DNA of 64,000 bases from assembly GCA_009469675.1 (NCBI GenBank), contig SSSZ01000061.1, forward strand, positions 62,001 through 126,000, in the 5' to 3' direction. The DNA is from Azonexaceae bacterium. GTDB lineage: Bacteria; Pseudomonadota; Gammaproteobacteria; Burkholderiales; Rhodocyclaceae. Positions 8,360 to 15,991 of this stretch are shown in pieces. Within the stretch, counting starts at the first letter, position 1; each line of letters starts with the position of its first letter. Below the pieces are notes generated by a model that searched no databases, was not told the origin of the DNA, and was given only the letters and a program-made list of their open reading frames with translations. A program made the position numbers and the translations under genes.

Positions 8360-8539
8360 GGGTTAATTGTGCACTGCGTTGACGGTAGCTGTCTATATCG
8401 CTTTTGTGACAACTTCAGTTCAAACACGGACGCGCAACAAAAAGCCGTAACAAACCGCTCCGACAGCGTATCCCATAAACACCTGTGCCTCCAACCCCCG
8501 ACACGTCTCAGGATCGACAACCGAAGCGGCTCTTTCGCC

Positions 8540-9040
8540 TTACAACACCTTGAGCGCCGCGGCGTAATCGGGTTCGTCGGCGATTTCGCCGACCATCTGG
8601 CTGTGCAGCACCTTGTCGTTTTCGTCGAGCACCACGACGGCGCGGGCGGTGAGGCCGACCAGGGGGCCTTCGGCCAGGGCGACGCCCCAGTTCTTGAGGA
8701 ACTCGGGGTGGCGGAAGGTGGACAGGTGGACGACGTTGTCAAGGCCTTCCAGGGTGCAGAAGCGCTGGGCGGCGAAGGGCAGGTCGGCGGAGACGACGAG
8801 CACGACGGTATTGACCAGGGCGGCGGCGGATTCGTTGAAGCGCCGGGTCGAGGTGGCGCAGGTCGGGGTATCGAGGCTGGGGACGATGTTGAGCACCTTG
8901 CGCTTGCCGGCGTAGTCGGCCAGGGTGACTTCGGCCAAGGTAGTGGCGGTCAGGGCCAGGGCCGGCGCCAGGGTGCCGGTGGCGGGGAGATCGCCGTCGA
9001 CGCGGATGGGATTGCCTTTGAGGGTGACAGTTTGGCTCAT
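8540..9040 (-). CDS. tpx: thiol peroxidase Tpx (atypical 2-Cys peroxiredoxin)
   Basis: The 166-residue protein starts [19 protein letters not shown] and has the peroxidatic cysteine motif [15 protein letters not shown] and the resolving cysteine in [10 protein letters not shown], the spacing of Tpx proteins. It reduces hydroperoxides using thioredoxin. Length is standard. It is a single gene, transcribed away from the DUF2789 gene, with the AT-richer island downstream. Confidence 0.95.
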   Translation of the reverse strand: MSQTVTLKGNPIRVDGDLPATGTLAPALALTATTLAEVTLADYAGKRKVLNIVPSLDTPTCATSTRRFNESAAALVNTVVLVVSADLPFAAQRFCTLEGLDNVVHLSTFRHPEFLKNWGVALAEGPLVGLTARAVVVLDENDKVLHSQMVGEIADEPDYAAALKVL

Positions 9041-9242
9041 GGGTATTCCTTTCGTTGAATGGGGAGCGGCCGACGATGCGGCGGGGTGGTGCGATTTTGC
9101 TTCGCGTGGCGTTGGGCAGGCAAGGCGGCGATTGGTTCAGCCCAAGCGCCGGGAACCGGTCATGGCCGGAAGCATCGAAGGGATATCGGCGGCGGCGTTC
9201 CCCGGCCGCCGCCTTCCTTTGTCGCCTACCCCGGGAGTCGCC

Positions 9243-9482
9243 ATGCAATCGCACCTGCACACCATGAGCAATCTGTTCGCCCAGCTCGGGCTGCCGGCGG
9301 AACCCGACGCCATCGAGGCCTTCATCGCCGCCCATCGGCCCCTGGCCGAATCGACGGCGCTCTACCGCGCCCCCTTCTGGAGCGCCTCGCAACGGGCCTT
9401 CCTCAAGGAAGAGATCATTGACGACGCCGACTGGGCGGGAGTCATCGACGAATTGAACGGCGCCCTGCGCCGGGGCGGCTAG
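9243..9482 (+). CDS. DUF2789 family protein
   Basis: A 79-residue protein starting MQSHLHTMSNLFAQLGLPAE and continuing IEAFIAAHRPL and APFWSASQRAFLKEE, the compact DUF2789 pattern. Function is unknown. The ATG at 9243 follows CCGGGAGTCGCC, giving a reasonable ribosome binding site. Its stop shares four bases (CTAG) with the convergent S4-domain gene. Confidence 0.8.
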   Translation: MQSHLHTMSNLFAQLGLPAEPDAIEAFIAAHRPLAESTALYRAPFWSASQRAFLKEEIIDDADWAGVIDELNGALRRGG

Positions 9483-9697
9483 CCGCCGGGCGCTAGTTCG
9501 ACGACTGCCTCGCCGTAGCGCACCGTCTGGCCGGGCCGGAGTTTGGCGCGCTTGCGGGTTTCCGTCCGGCCGTCGACGCTGACCCGGCCGTCGGCGATGG
9601 CCGCGTGGGCGGCGCCGCCCGATTCGCACAGGCCGGTGGCCTTCAAGAGTTGGTCGAGTTGGATGTGGTCGCCGCGAACGGCTAGGACGATGGGCAT
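9479..9697 (-). CDS. S4-domain RNA-binding protein (YbcJ-like)
   Basis: The 72-residue protein starts MPIVLAVRGDHIQLDQLLKA and contains the S4 core SGGAAHAAIADGRVSVDGR followed by ETRKRAKLRPGQTV, as in YbcJ-like proteins that bind structured RNA. No other domain is present. The open frame extends upstream but that part covers the repeat element and is not credible coding sequence. It is convergent with the DUF2789 gene. Confidence 0.85.
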   Translation of the reverse strand: MPIVLAVRGDHIQLDQLLKATGLCESGGAAHAAIADGRVSVDGRTETRKRAKLRPGQTVRYGEAVVELAPGG

Positions 9698-9711
9698 GGC
9701 TCGGAGACTCT

Positions 9712-9820
9712 CATAGCAATTCGCTTTCAAATCGAGACGCGAAGACGGGCCGAAGACCGTGCTGGAGCACGGCAAGGCGCAGGCGACAAAGGATCGGTTT
9801 GAAGGCGAATCGGCATCAAT
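9712..9820. repeat. nested inverted-repeat element (REP/MITE-like)
   Basis: CAATTCGCTTTCAAATCGA (9717-9735) is an imperfect inverted copy of TCGGTTTGAAGGCGAATCG (9794-9812). Between them CCGTGCTGGAGCACGG (9757-9772) forms a perfect 7-bp hairpin. The element lies in a non-coding gap and looks like a dispersed palindromic repeat; no second copy was seen in this window. Confidence 0.55.
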
Positions 9821-9964
9821 CGGTTGATGGGCGCACTGGAGACCGGCAGCAACACCGGCCGGGGCCAAGGGTACCACCGACCGGAGGGCACCCGGCGCGT
9901 TTAGCGCGAACTTGCACCCCGGCGCGGCGGTCTGATGTGATGAACCCCTGCCGGGAGTATCGCC

Positions 9965-10507
9965 ATGTCCGAGCCTTCCCACCCCCTCGTCCGTTCCGCC
10001 CTCTGGCTCGGCATCGCCGGCCTGCTGCCCTGCTTCTTCCTGGCCGCCCTGGCCGGCCTGGCGCCCCAGTGGCGGGTCGTCGTCCACATGCCCCTGGTCG
10101 CCTACGGTGCGGTCATCCTGGCCTTCGTCGGGGCGCTGCACTGGGGTATCGCCCTCATGCTGAGCGGCGCCTCCGACCGCCAGCGCAGCTTCCTCATGGC
10201 GTGGAGCGCCGTTCCCGTCGGGCTTGCCTGGGCCGCCGTCCTGCTGCCGGTGGGAATCGATCTCGCCCTGCTGGTCGCGGCCTTCTGGGTGCATTTCGCC
10301 TTCGATTACCAGCTTTCCCGGAACCAGCCGCTGCCCTACTGGTACCTGCCTTTGCGCCTGGTGCTCACCCTGGGCATCACCGCCGCCCTGCTCGCCGGCC
10401 TGGTTTTCGCCACCGGCCAGGCGCCCGCCGGCGACGCCCCCTTCCTGACCGGCACGGAAGCCCCGACCTGCCCCGCCAGCCGGCCGCCGGAGGGTGTGGC
10501 GATCTAG
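9965..10507 (+). CDS. DUF3429 family membrane protein
   Basis: A 180-residue protein with about five hydrophobic segments (for example LWLGIAGLLPCFFLAALAGL and YGAVILAFVGALHWGIAL) and the FVGALHWGIAL pattern of DUF3429. Function is unknown; the family is common in Proteobacteria. Its start ATG follows CGGGAGTATCGCC. It is convergent with lutC, sharing the CTAG stop overlap, and has a Cys/Pro-rich hydrophilic tail. Confidence 0.8.
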   Translation: MSEPSHPLVRSALWLGIAGLLPCFFLAALAGLAPQWRVVVHMPLVAYGAVILAFVGALHWGIALMLSGASDRQRSFLMAWSAVPVGLAWAAVLLPVGIDLALLVAAFWVHFAFDYQLSRNQPLPYWYLPLRLVLTLGITAALLAGLVFATGQAPAGDAPFLTGTEAPTCPASRPPEGVAI

Positions 10508-11145
10508 CCCACCACCACCAGATGGACCCGCCGCGGGCCGTGGGCGCCGAGGACGATGGTCTGCTCGATGTCGCCGGTGCGGGACGGCCCGGAAATCAGA
10601 TTGAGGGAGCGGGGAATCTCCCCCTCCTCCCGGCGCAGCAAGGCAAAGGCGTCTTCCAGGGTGGCCACGATGCGGTCGGCAAAGACGACGGCCACGTGGG
10701 TTTCCGGCAGCAGACTGAGGCTGGCCGGGGTCCGCGGGCCGGAAAGAAGGACCAGGGTTCCCGTTTCGGCGATGGCGCAGAAGCTGCCGGTCAGCCCGAC
10801 CGTGTCGGCATCGACGGCGCCCCGCCAGGCCACCGCCAGGCCGGCGGCGGCCCAGTCGAAGGTGGCCAGGTCGGCGGCTCCGACGGCGCAGCGGCCCAGT
10901 CCGGCGGCGTCGAGGTAGCGCGTCACGGCGGCGGGCACGTCGGCCGCGGCGGGCACCCGCTCGACGGTGCTGGCCAGCGCGCTGGCCTTGGCGCAGAAGC
11001 GCCCGGCCGGATCATCGCCGACCACCGGCTGCGGCCCCCGCAGGGGGGCGGCCAGGGCGGCCTCCGCCCGGGTCCGGCGGCCGGCGGCGTCGCTCCGGCC
11101 GAGCTTGGCCCGCACCCGGGCGAGAATGATTTCCCGGCTGCTCAT
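10504..11145 (-). CDS. lutC: lactate utilisation protein LutC (LUD domain)
   Basis: The 213-residue LUD-domain protein starts MSSREIILARVRAKLGR and contains SFCAIAETGTLVLLSGPRT and LLPETHVAVVFADRIV, with ISGPSRTGDIEQTIVLGAHGPRRVH at the end (described in parts). LutABC together oxidise L-lactate to pyruvate; LutC is the soluble subunit of that complex. It is last in the minus-strand lut cluster and is separated from lutB by two inserted genes and a 220-base gap, so it may have its own promoter. Confidence 0.9.
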   Translation of the reverse strand: MSSREIILARVRAKLGRSDAAGRRTRAEAALAAPLRGPQPVVGDDPAGRFCAKASALASTVERVPAAADVPAAVTRYLDAAGLGRCAVGAADLATFDWAAAGLAVAWRGAVDADTVGLTGSFCAIAETGTLVLLSGPRTPASLSLLPETHVAVVFADRIVATLEDAFALLRREEGEIPRSLNLISGPSRTGDIEQTIVLGAHGPRRVHLVVVG

Positions 11146-11366
11146 GGGCGCCGCCAGCGTGCGGAAAATGACCGGGCGGTGGGCAATCCGGCGCGATTCA
11201 TGGATCGGGGGCCTGCTCGGTCACGGCGGACGCGGACGCACGCGCTGGGTCGGCGTTCCGGGCCCGGCGCGAAACACCGAGATAAACTACGCCGGCGCGA
11301 ACTTGAGCAACTAGGGCAGGGACGCCAAGAAAAGCTTTCATGTTTCGTCAATGGCCTGCCGGCCCG

Positions 11367-12323
11367 CTAGACCAACCGGTTGCGAGGATGCCCCGCAACG
11401 AAGGCCTCGAGGTTGTCGATGAGCTGGTCAGCCAGGGTTTGCATGGCCGGCCGGCTGGCCCAGGCGACGTGAGGGGTCAGGAGGAAGTTGGGCAGTGCCA
11501 GCAGTTCCGGCGCCACCAGCGGATGGTCGGCGGGCGGCGGCTCGGCCGTAAGGACGTCGAAACCCGCGCCGGCGATGGTTCCTTGGCGCAAGGCCCGGAT
11601 CAGCGCCGCTTCATCGACCAGGCCGCCCCGGGCCGTGTTGATGAGAAGTGCCGTCGGCTTCATGGCGGCCAGTTCGGCATCCCCGATCAGGCCCTTGGTC
11701 TCGGCGGTGAGGGGGCAGTGCAGGGAAACGACATCGGCAGCCGCCAGCGCATCGGCAAACGGCACGTAGCCGGCGCGGCAACCCGCCGCCCCCTTGCGCT
11801 CGGCCTTAATGACGCCCATGCCGAAAGCGGCAGCCAGCCGGGCGACGCCTTCGCCTAGGGCGCCGCTACCGACGATGACCAGCGTGGCGCCATGCAGATC
11901 GCGGATGGTGTGGTCGAAGAAGCAGAACTGCGGACTTGCGTGCCAGCGGCCGGCCTGCACCGATTCGCGATAGGCGACGAGATTCCGGGACAGCGCGAGC
12001 ATGAGCGCCATCACATGTTCCGGCACGGTATGGACAGCGTAGCCGCGGATATTGCTGACGGCCACGCCGTGCCTGCGACAGGCCTCCAGATCGATGTTGT
12101 TGGTTCCGGTGGCCGCTACGGCGATCATCTTCAGCCCGGAAAGACGGGAAACCATGCCGGCGTCGATCAACACCTTGTTGACGATGGCGATCGTCGCTCC
12201 GGCCAGTCTGGCCTCGACCTCGGCCTGAGGCGACGCGGCGTGTTCGATCCAGTCGTGCGGAAAATTGGGCCGGCGCACCTGGGCAATGATCGACTCCCGC
12301 TCCAAATAGACGATCCGCTCCAT
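11367..12323 (-). CDS. hprA: D-2-hydroxyacid dehydrogenase, glycerate dehydrogenase/hydroxypyruvate reductase type
   Basis: The 318-residue protein starts MERIVYLERESI and has the NAD-binding motif VIVGSGALGEGVA, catalytic Arg in INTARGGLVDE, Glu in LTAEPP and His in LTPHVAWAS. HprA-type enzymes interconvert hydroxypyruvate and D-glycerate or reduce glyoxylate. Start ATG at 12323 lies two bases after the stop of the aldehyde-dehydrogenase-like frame, so the two are coupled. Its position inside the lut operon suggests it works on a 2-hydroxy or 2-oxo acid related to lactate or glycolate metabolism. Confidence 0.8.
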   Translation of the reverse strand: MERIVYLERESIIAQVRRPNFPHDWIEHAASPQAEVEARLAGATIAIVNKVLIDAGMVSRLSGLKMIAVAATGTNNIDLEACRRHGVAVSNIRGYAVHTVPEHVMALMLALSRNLVAYRESVQAGRWHASPQFCFFDHTIRDLHGATLVIVGSGALGEGVARLAAAFGMGVIKAERKGAAGCRAGYVPFADALAAADVVSLHCPLTAETKGLIGDAELAAMKPTALLINTARGGLVDEAALIRALRQGTIAGAGFDVLTAEPPPADHPLVAPELLALPNFLLTPHVAWASRPAMQTLADQLIDNLEAFVAGHPRNRLV

Positions 12324-12325
12324 CC

Positions 12326-12943
12326 CTAGCTCCCCAGGGCCGATTTCATCGCCACCCGGACTTGCAGATCGCCGTGAAGCAGGCATAGGGCGCCGGCCGG
12401 AAATCCCGCGCGAGCCGACAATTCGGCCAGGGCGAACGAGGCGGAAGGTGCGCTGGCGGGACTGAGCACGACCACGGCGCCGCCCGCCGCAATCGCCCGA
12501 GCGATTCCGCCAACCACCGACACAAGCGGATCACCGGCATCGCCGACCACCGTCTGAACAGCCGCTTCACCCGGCGTTATCCCGCAAGCGCCCGCCCCAT
12601 CCCGCAGAGCGGCGGCAGCCCGCGCCACTTCGATTTGCGCCGCCGCGAAAGGCTTCCCCGTCTCCCGCGCCACCAGCCGGGCCAAATCACCACCGAATTG
12701 GTCGAGCATCCCGGCGAGTTGGTCAAGCAGCCGCTGGCGCAAAGCGGCATCGTCGGCCCAGGCTGGTTGTGCCCGCCGAGCCGAGGCAACCGCGGTGGCA
12801 GCCTCCCCCGGCCCGCACTTCGGGACACGGAAATTGACGCTGCCATCGGCCTCGCGAATGTCAATAAACTCACTGAAAACGCCAAACCAGGCGTGGCCGT
12901 CTATCCACAGCGGGATCGCGGGAATACTGTCGTCGCAGTGCAT
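12326..12943 (-). CDS. truncated aldehyde-dehydrogenase-like protein
   Basis: The 205-residue frame (MHCDDSIPAIPLWIDGHAWF...) resembles the first part of aldehyde dehydrogenases: LARLVARETGKPFAAAQIEV, then AAGGAVVVLSPASAPSASF and LSARAGFPAGALCLLHGD. The usual PWNFP segment is missing, and the whole catalytic half with the active-site Cys and Glu is absent. It starts two bases after lutB stops and ends two bases before hprA begins, so the frame has been kept and coupled. It may be a decaying gene or a small protein with a new role; it cannot be a normal aldehyde dehydrogenase. Confidence 0.6.
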   Translation of the reverse strand: MHCDDSIPAIPLWIDGHAWFGVFSEFIDIREADGSVNFRVPKCGPGEAATAVASARRAQPAWADDAALRQRLLDQLAGMLDQFGGDLARLVARETGKPFAAAQIEVARAAAALRDGAGACGITPGEAAVQTVVGDAGDPLVSVVGGIARAIAAGGAVVVLSPASAPSASFALAELSARAGFPAGALCLLHGDLQVRVAMKSALGS

Positions 12944-12945
12944 GG

Positions 12946-14382
12946 TTATCCTATCTTTGTCTGTCTGGAGGAATGCAATTCGTGAAAGGTACGCCCCGAC
13001 GGCGCCGGCAGGTCGCGGCCGGCGGTCCACCCGGGAGCCAGGCCGAAGACCCGGATGCGGCCCTCCGCACCGCCCAGCCAGGCGAGGTAGCGGGCCGCCC
13101 GGCGGGCACACCAGCGGTAGAGTCCGGGCCACCGCGCCAGCCGGCCCCAGGCCCACATGCCCAGGCGCTCCCGGCGGGGCCGCAGGCCCCGCGCCACCTG
13201 GGCTTCACGCAGGTCGTGCAGGAGCCGGGAAAGGGGAATGCCGACGGGGCAGACGGCGCCGCACTGGTTGCAGCCGGTGGAGGCATGGGGCAGGTCGAGG
13301 GCGTTTTCCAGGCCGGTATAGAGCGGTGTCAGGACCGACCCCATGGGGCCGGGATAGACCCAGCCGTAGGCGTGGCCGCCGACGGAAAAATAGACCGGGC
13401 AGTGGTTCATGCAGGCGCCGCAGCGGATGCACCGCAGCATGTCCTGCCAGGGGGAGCCGAGCAGTCCGGCGCGCCCGTTGTCTACCAGGATGTAGACGGT
13501 CTTTTCGGCGCCTTCGGCCTCGCCGGGCCGGCGGGTGCCCGTTAGGAGCGAGACGTAGTTGGAGATGGTCTGGCCGGTGGCCGAGCGCGGCAGGAGGCGC
13601 ATCAGGGTGGCGAAATCCTCCAGGGTGGGGACGATTTTCTCGATGCCGGTGATGACGACATGGACCTTGGGCAGCGAAGTCACCATGCGGCCGTTGCCTT
13701 CGTTGGTGACGAGGGCCGCCGAGCCGGTTTCGGCGATGAGGAAATTGGCGCCGGAGATGCCCATTTCGGCGGACAGGAAATGCTGGCGCAGCACCTGGCG
13801 CGCCTCGCCGGCCAGGGCCGGGATGTCAGCCGCCGTGCGGGGCAGGGGGGAGCGGCCGTGATGGCAGGCGAACAGGGCCTCGACCTCGGCCAGGGTCTTA
13901 TGCACCGCCGGGGCGATGATATGGGACGGCGCTTCCCCCGCCAGTTGCACGATGTATTCGCCGAGGTCGGTTTCCACCGGGCGGATTCCCGCGCCGGCCA
14001 GGGCCTCGTTGAGGCTCGCCTCCTCCGACAGCATCGACTTCGATTTGACGGCCTTGGTGACGCCGTGGCGGCGGGCCACGTCGATGACGAGCTGACAGAT
14101 TTCCTTGCCGTCCCGCGCCCACAGGACTTCGGCCCCGGTGGCCCGGGCCCGTTCCTCGAAAATCTCCAGCCAGACGTCGAGATCGTCCACCACCCGGTTG
14201 CGGATCGCCGCCGCGGCCTGGCGCAGGGCTTCGAATTCCATCCCGTCGTCGGCCAGGCCTTCGATTCCTTTGGCCCGCTTGCCGACGAACAGCGGCTTGG
14301 CCTTGGCCAGCGCCCGCTGCAGCACCGGGTTGTCCACCCGCTCGTCCGCCCGGGCGCGGAAAAACATGGCCTGCGAATGCAT
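12946..14382 (-). CDS. lutB: lactate utilisation iron-sulfur protein LutB
   Basis: The 478-residue protein starts MHSQAMFFRARADERV, has an N-terminal LUD domain, then two 4Fe-4S motifs, CIRCGACMNHCPVY and TGCNQCGAVCPVGIPLS, and a C-terminal LutB tail. It passes electrons from lactate oxidation. The ATG at 14382 overlaps the lutA stop (TGATG). Length matches the family. The conserved ISGANFLIAETGSAALVTNEG and RLLPRSATGQ are visible. Confidence 0.92.
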   Translation of the reverse strand: MHSQAMFFRARADERVDNPVLQRALAKAKPLFVGKRAKGIEGLADDGMEFEALRQAAAAIRNRVVDDLDVWLEIFEERARATGAEVLWARDGKEICQLVIDVARRHGVTKAVKSKSMLSEEASLNEALAGAGIRPVETDLGEYIVQLAGEAPSHIIAPAVHKTLAEVEALFACHHGRSPLPRTAADIPALAGEARQVLRQHFLSAEMGISGANFLIAETGSAALVTNEGNGRMVTSLPKVHVVITGIEKIVPTLEDFATLMRLLPRSATGQTISNYVSLLTGTRRPGEAEGAEKTVYILVDNGRAGLLGSPWQDMLRCIRCGACMNHCPVYFSVGGHAYGWVYPGPMGSVLTPLYTGLENALDLPHASTGCNQCGAVCPVGIPLSRLLHDLREAQVARGLRPRRERLGMWAWGRLARWPGLYRWCARRAARYLAWLGGAEGRIRVFGLAPGWTAGRDLPAPSGRTFHELHSSRQTKIG

Positions 14383-15110
14383 CAGCCGCCTTCTCCGGCC
14401 AGCATTTCGGCGATGTGCAGCACCCGCGTCGCCTCGTCGCCCCGGCGGCGCAACCGACCTTCGATGTTGAGCAGGCAGCCGAGGTCGCCGCCGACCACGG
14501 CGTCGGCGCCGCTGGCGGCGATGGCCTGGCACTTGCGGTCCACGATGGCGGTCGAGATGGCGGGGAAATCGACCGCGAAGGCGCCGCCGAAGCCGCAGCA
14601 TTCCTCCGCCTCCGCCATTTCCCGCAGTTCGAGTCCGGCCACCTTGGCCAGCAGGCGCCGGGGCTGGGCCTTGATACCCAAGCCGCGCCGGCCCTTGCAC
14701 GAATCGTGTACGGTGACCGTGCCGGCAAAGCGGCCGGGAACGGCTTCGACGGCCAGGACGTTGACGAGAAAATCGCTCAGTTCGCGGGTCCGCCCGGCCA
14801 CCGTACGGGCGCGTTCGGCCCAGGCCGGATCGCCGGCCAGGAGTTCGGGATAGACGTTGCGGATGTGGTCGGCGCAGGAACCGGAGGGAAGGACGATGTG
14901 GTCGAAGCCTTCCAGTTCGGCCACCGCCTTTTGCGCCAGGGCCGCCGCCAGGGGCCGGTCGCCGGCACTCCAGGCGGGCTGGCCGCAACAGGTCTGGCCG
15001 GGGGGGACAAGTACCGTGCAGCCCTGGCCTTCAAGCAGGCGCAGGGCGGCAAAGCCGACTTCCGGCCGCAGCAGGTCCACCAGGCAGGTAACGTAGAGAG
15101 CTACGCGCAT
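14382..15110 (-). CDS. lutA: lactate utilisation protein LutA (cysteine-rich oxidoreductase)
   Basis: The 242-residue protein starts MRVALYVTCLVDLLRPEVG and carries the two cysteine-rich CCG modules: PPGQTCCGQPAW and EAEECCGFGGAFAVDFP, with SGSCADHIR between. LutA is the redox subunit of the LutABC lactate dehydrogenase. The start at 15110 matches the family better than a slightly longer alternative at 15128. It is the first gene of the operon, divergent from an IclR-type regulator 66 bases away. Confidence 0.92.
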   Translation of the reverse strand: MRVALYVTCLVDLLRPEVGFAALRLLEGQGCTVLVPPGQTCCGQPAWSAGDRPLAAALAQKAVAELEGFDHIVLPSGSCADHIRNVYPELLAGDPAWAERARTVAGRTRELSDFLVNVLAVEAVPGRFAGTVTVHDSCKGRRGLGIKAQPRRLLAKVAGLELREMAEAEECCGFGGAFAVDFPAISTAIVDRKCQAIAASGADAVVGGDLGCLLNIEGRLRRRGDEATRVLHIAEMLAGEGG

Positions 15111-15134
15111 GTTAATATTGCGCCGCACAAGAAA

Positions 15135-15150
15135 AGTGGCTAATGCTACT
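15135..15150. promoter_or_regulatory. candidate IclR operator between lutA and iclR
   Basis: AGTGGCTAATGCTACT is a near-perfect palindrome (five of six arm positions) in the 66-base divergent gap. TTGCGCCGCACAA nearby is a second weak palindrome. Either could bind the divergent regulator; this is inferred from position and symmetry only. Confidence 0.4.
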
Positions 15151-15176
15151 CAAACCGCAGCAATAAAGGAACCCAA

Positions 15177-15950
15177 TTGGCCGACGCCGGAAAAAGCCCG
15201 AATTCGATCCAGGTCATCGAGCGCATGATGTCGCTGCTCGATGCCCTGTCGCAGATTCCGGACACCGCCAGCCTGAAGCAGTTGGCCGCCGCCACCGAAC
15301 TCCACCCGTCGACGGCCCACCGCATCCTCGGCGCCATGACCACGGCCCGCTTCGTCGAGCGCCAGGACAACGGCAGCTACCGCCTGGGCATCCGCCTTCT
15401 CGAACTGGGCAACCTGGTCAAGTCCCGCATCAACCTGCGGGAAGTGGCCCTGCCCTTCATGCAGCGTCTGCACGAAGCGATCGGCGAAGCGATCAATCTC
15501 GGCATCCGCGATGGCGACGACATCGTCTACATCGAACGCACCTCGTCGGGGCGCTCCCTGGTGCGGGTGGTCTATCTGGTGGGCGGTCGCGCCCCCCTGC
15601 ACCTGACCTCCGCCGGCAAGCTCTTCCTGGCCGAAGCTTCGGGCCAGGATCTGCGGGACTATGCCAAACGCACCGGCCTGCCCGGCAAAACGCCCCATTC
15701 CCTGACCACCCTGCCGAGCCTGGAAAAGGAGCTCGACTGGGTACGCCGGCACCAGCTCTCCTACGACAACGAGGAAGCCGAACTCGGCTTGAAGTGCGTC
15801 GCGGCCCCCATCCACGACGACGAAGGCAAGCTGGTGGCGGGCCTCTCGGTCTCGGCTCCGGTGGAGCGCCACGATCCCGAGTGGATCGCCCGAGTCCGCG
15901 CCGCCGCCGACGAAATCTCCCACACCCTGGGCTTTACCGGAAAAAAATAA
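15177..15950 (+). CDS. IclR-family transcriptional regulator
   Basis: The 257-residue protein has an N-terminal winged helix (SLKQLAAATELHPSTAHRIL, residues about 30-60) and an IclR effector-binding domain (LGIRLLELGNLVKSR, HLTSAGKLFLAE, CVAAPIHDDEGKLVAGLSVS). It starts at TTG 15177 with AAGGA six bases upstream; the next Met is too far inside. Divergent placement beside lutA suggests it controls lactate use, responding to a small organic acid. Activator or repressor mode cannot be told. Confidence 0.85.
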   Translation: MADAGKSPNSIQVIERMMSLLDALSQIPDTASLKQLAAATELHPSTAHRILGAMTTARFVERQDNGSYRLGIRLLELGNLVKSRINLREVALPFMQRLHEAIGEAINLGIRDGDDIVYIERTSSGRSLVRVVYLVGGRAPLHLTSAGKLFLAEASGQDLRDYAKRTGLPGKTPHSLTTLPSLEKELDWVRRHQLSYDNEEAELGLKCVAAPIHDDEGKLVAGLSVSAPVERHDPEWIARVRAAADEISHTLGFTGKK

Positions 15951-15971
15951 GGCCGCGTCGAACGCGGCCTT
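15942..15971 (-). terminator. intrinsic terminator of pbpG
   Basis: On the minus strand AAGGCCGCG-loop-CGCGGCCTT (9-bp stem, 5-base loop) is followed by TTATTTTTTT. The hairpin starts at the iclR stop and may also act weakly on the plus strand, where the T-tract is missing. Confidence 0.85.
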
Positions 15972-15991
15972 GGCGGGCGCCAGATCCGGGT

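Noticed and set aside
14383..14988. Long N-terminal extension of lutB
   Set aside because: The extension is out of frame within lutA and Arg/Pro-rich. The ATG overlapping the lutA stop gives the family's normal length.
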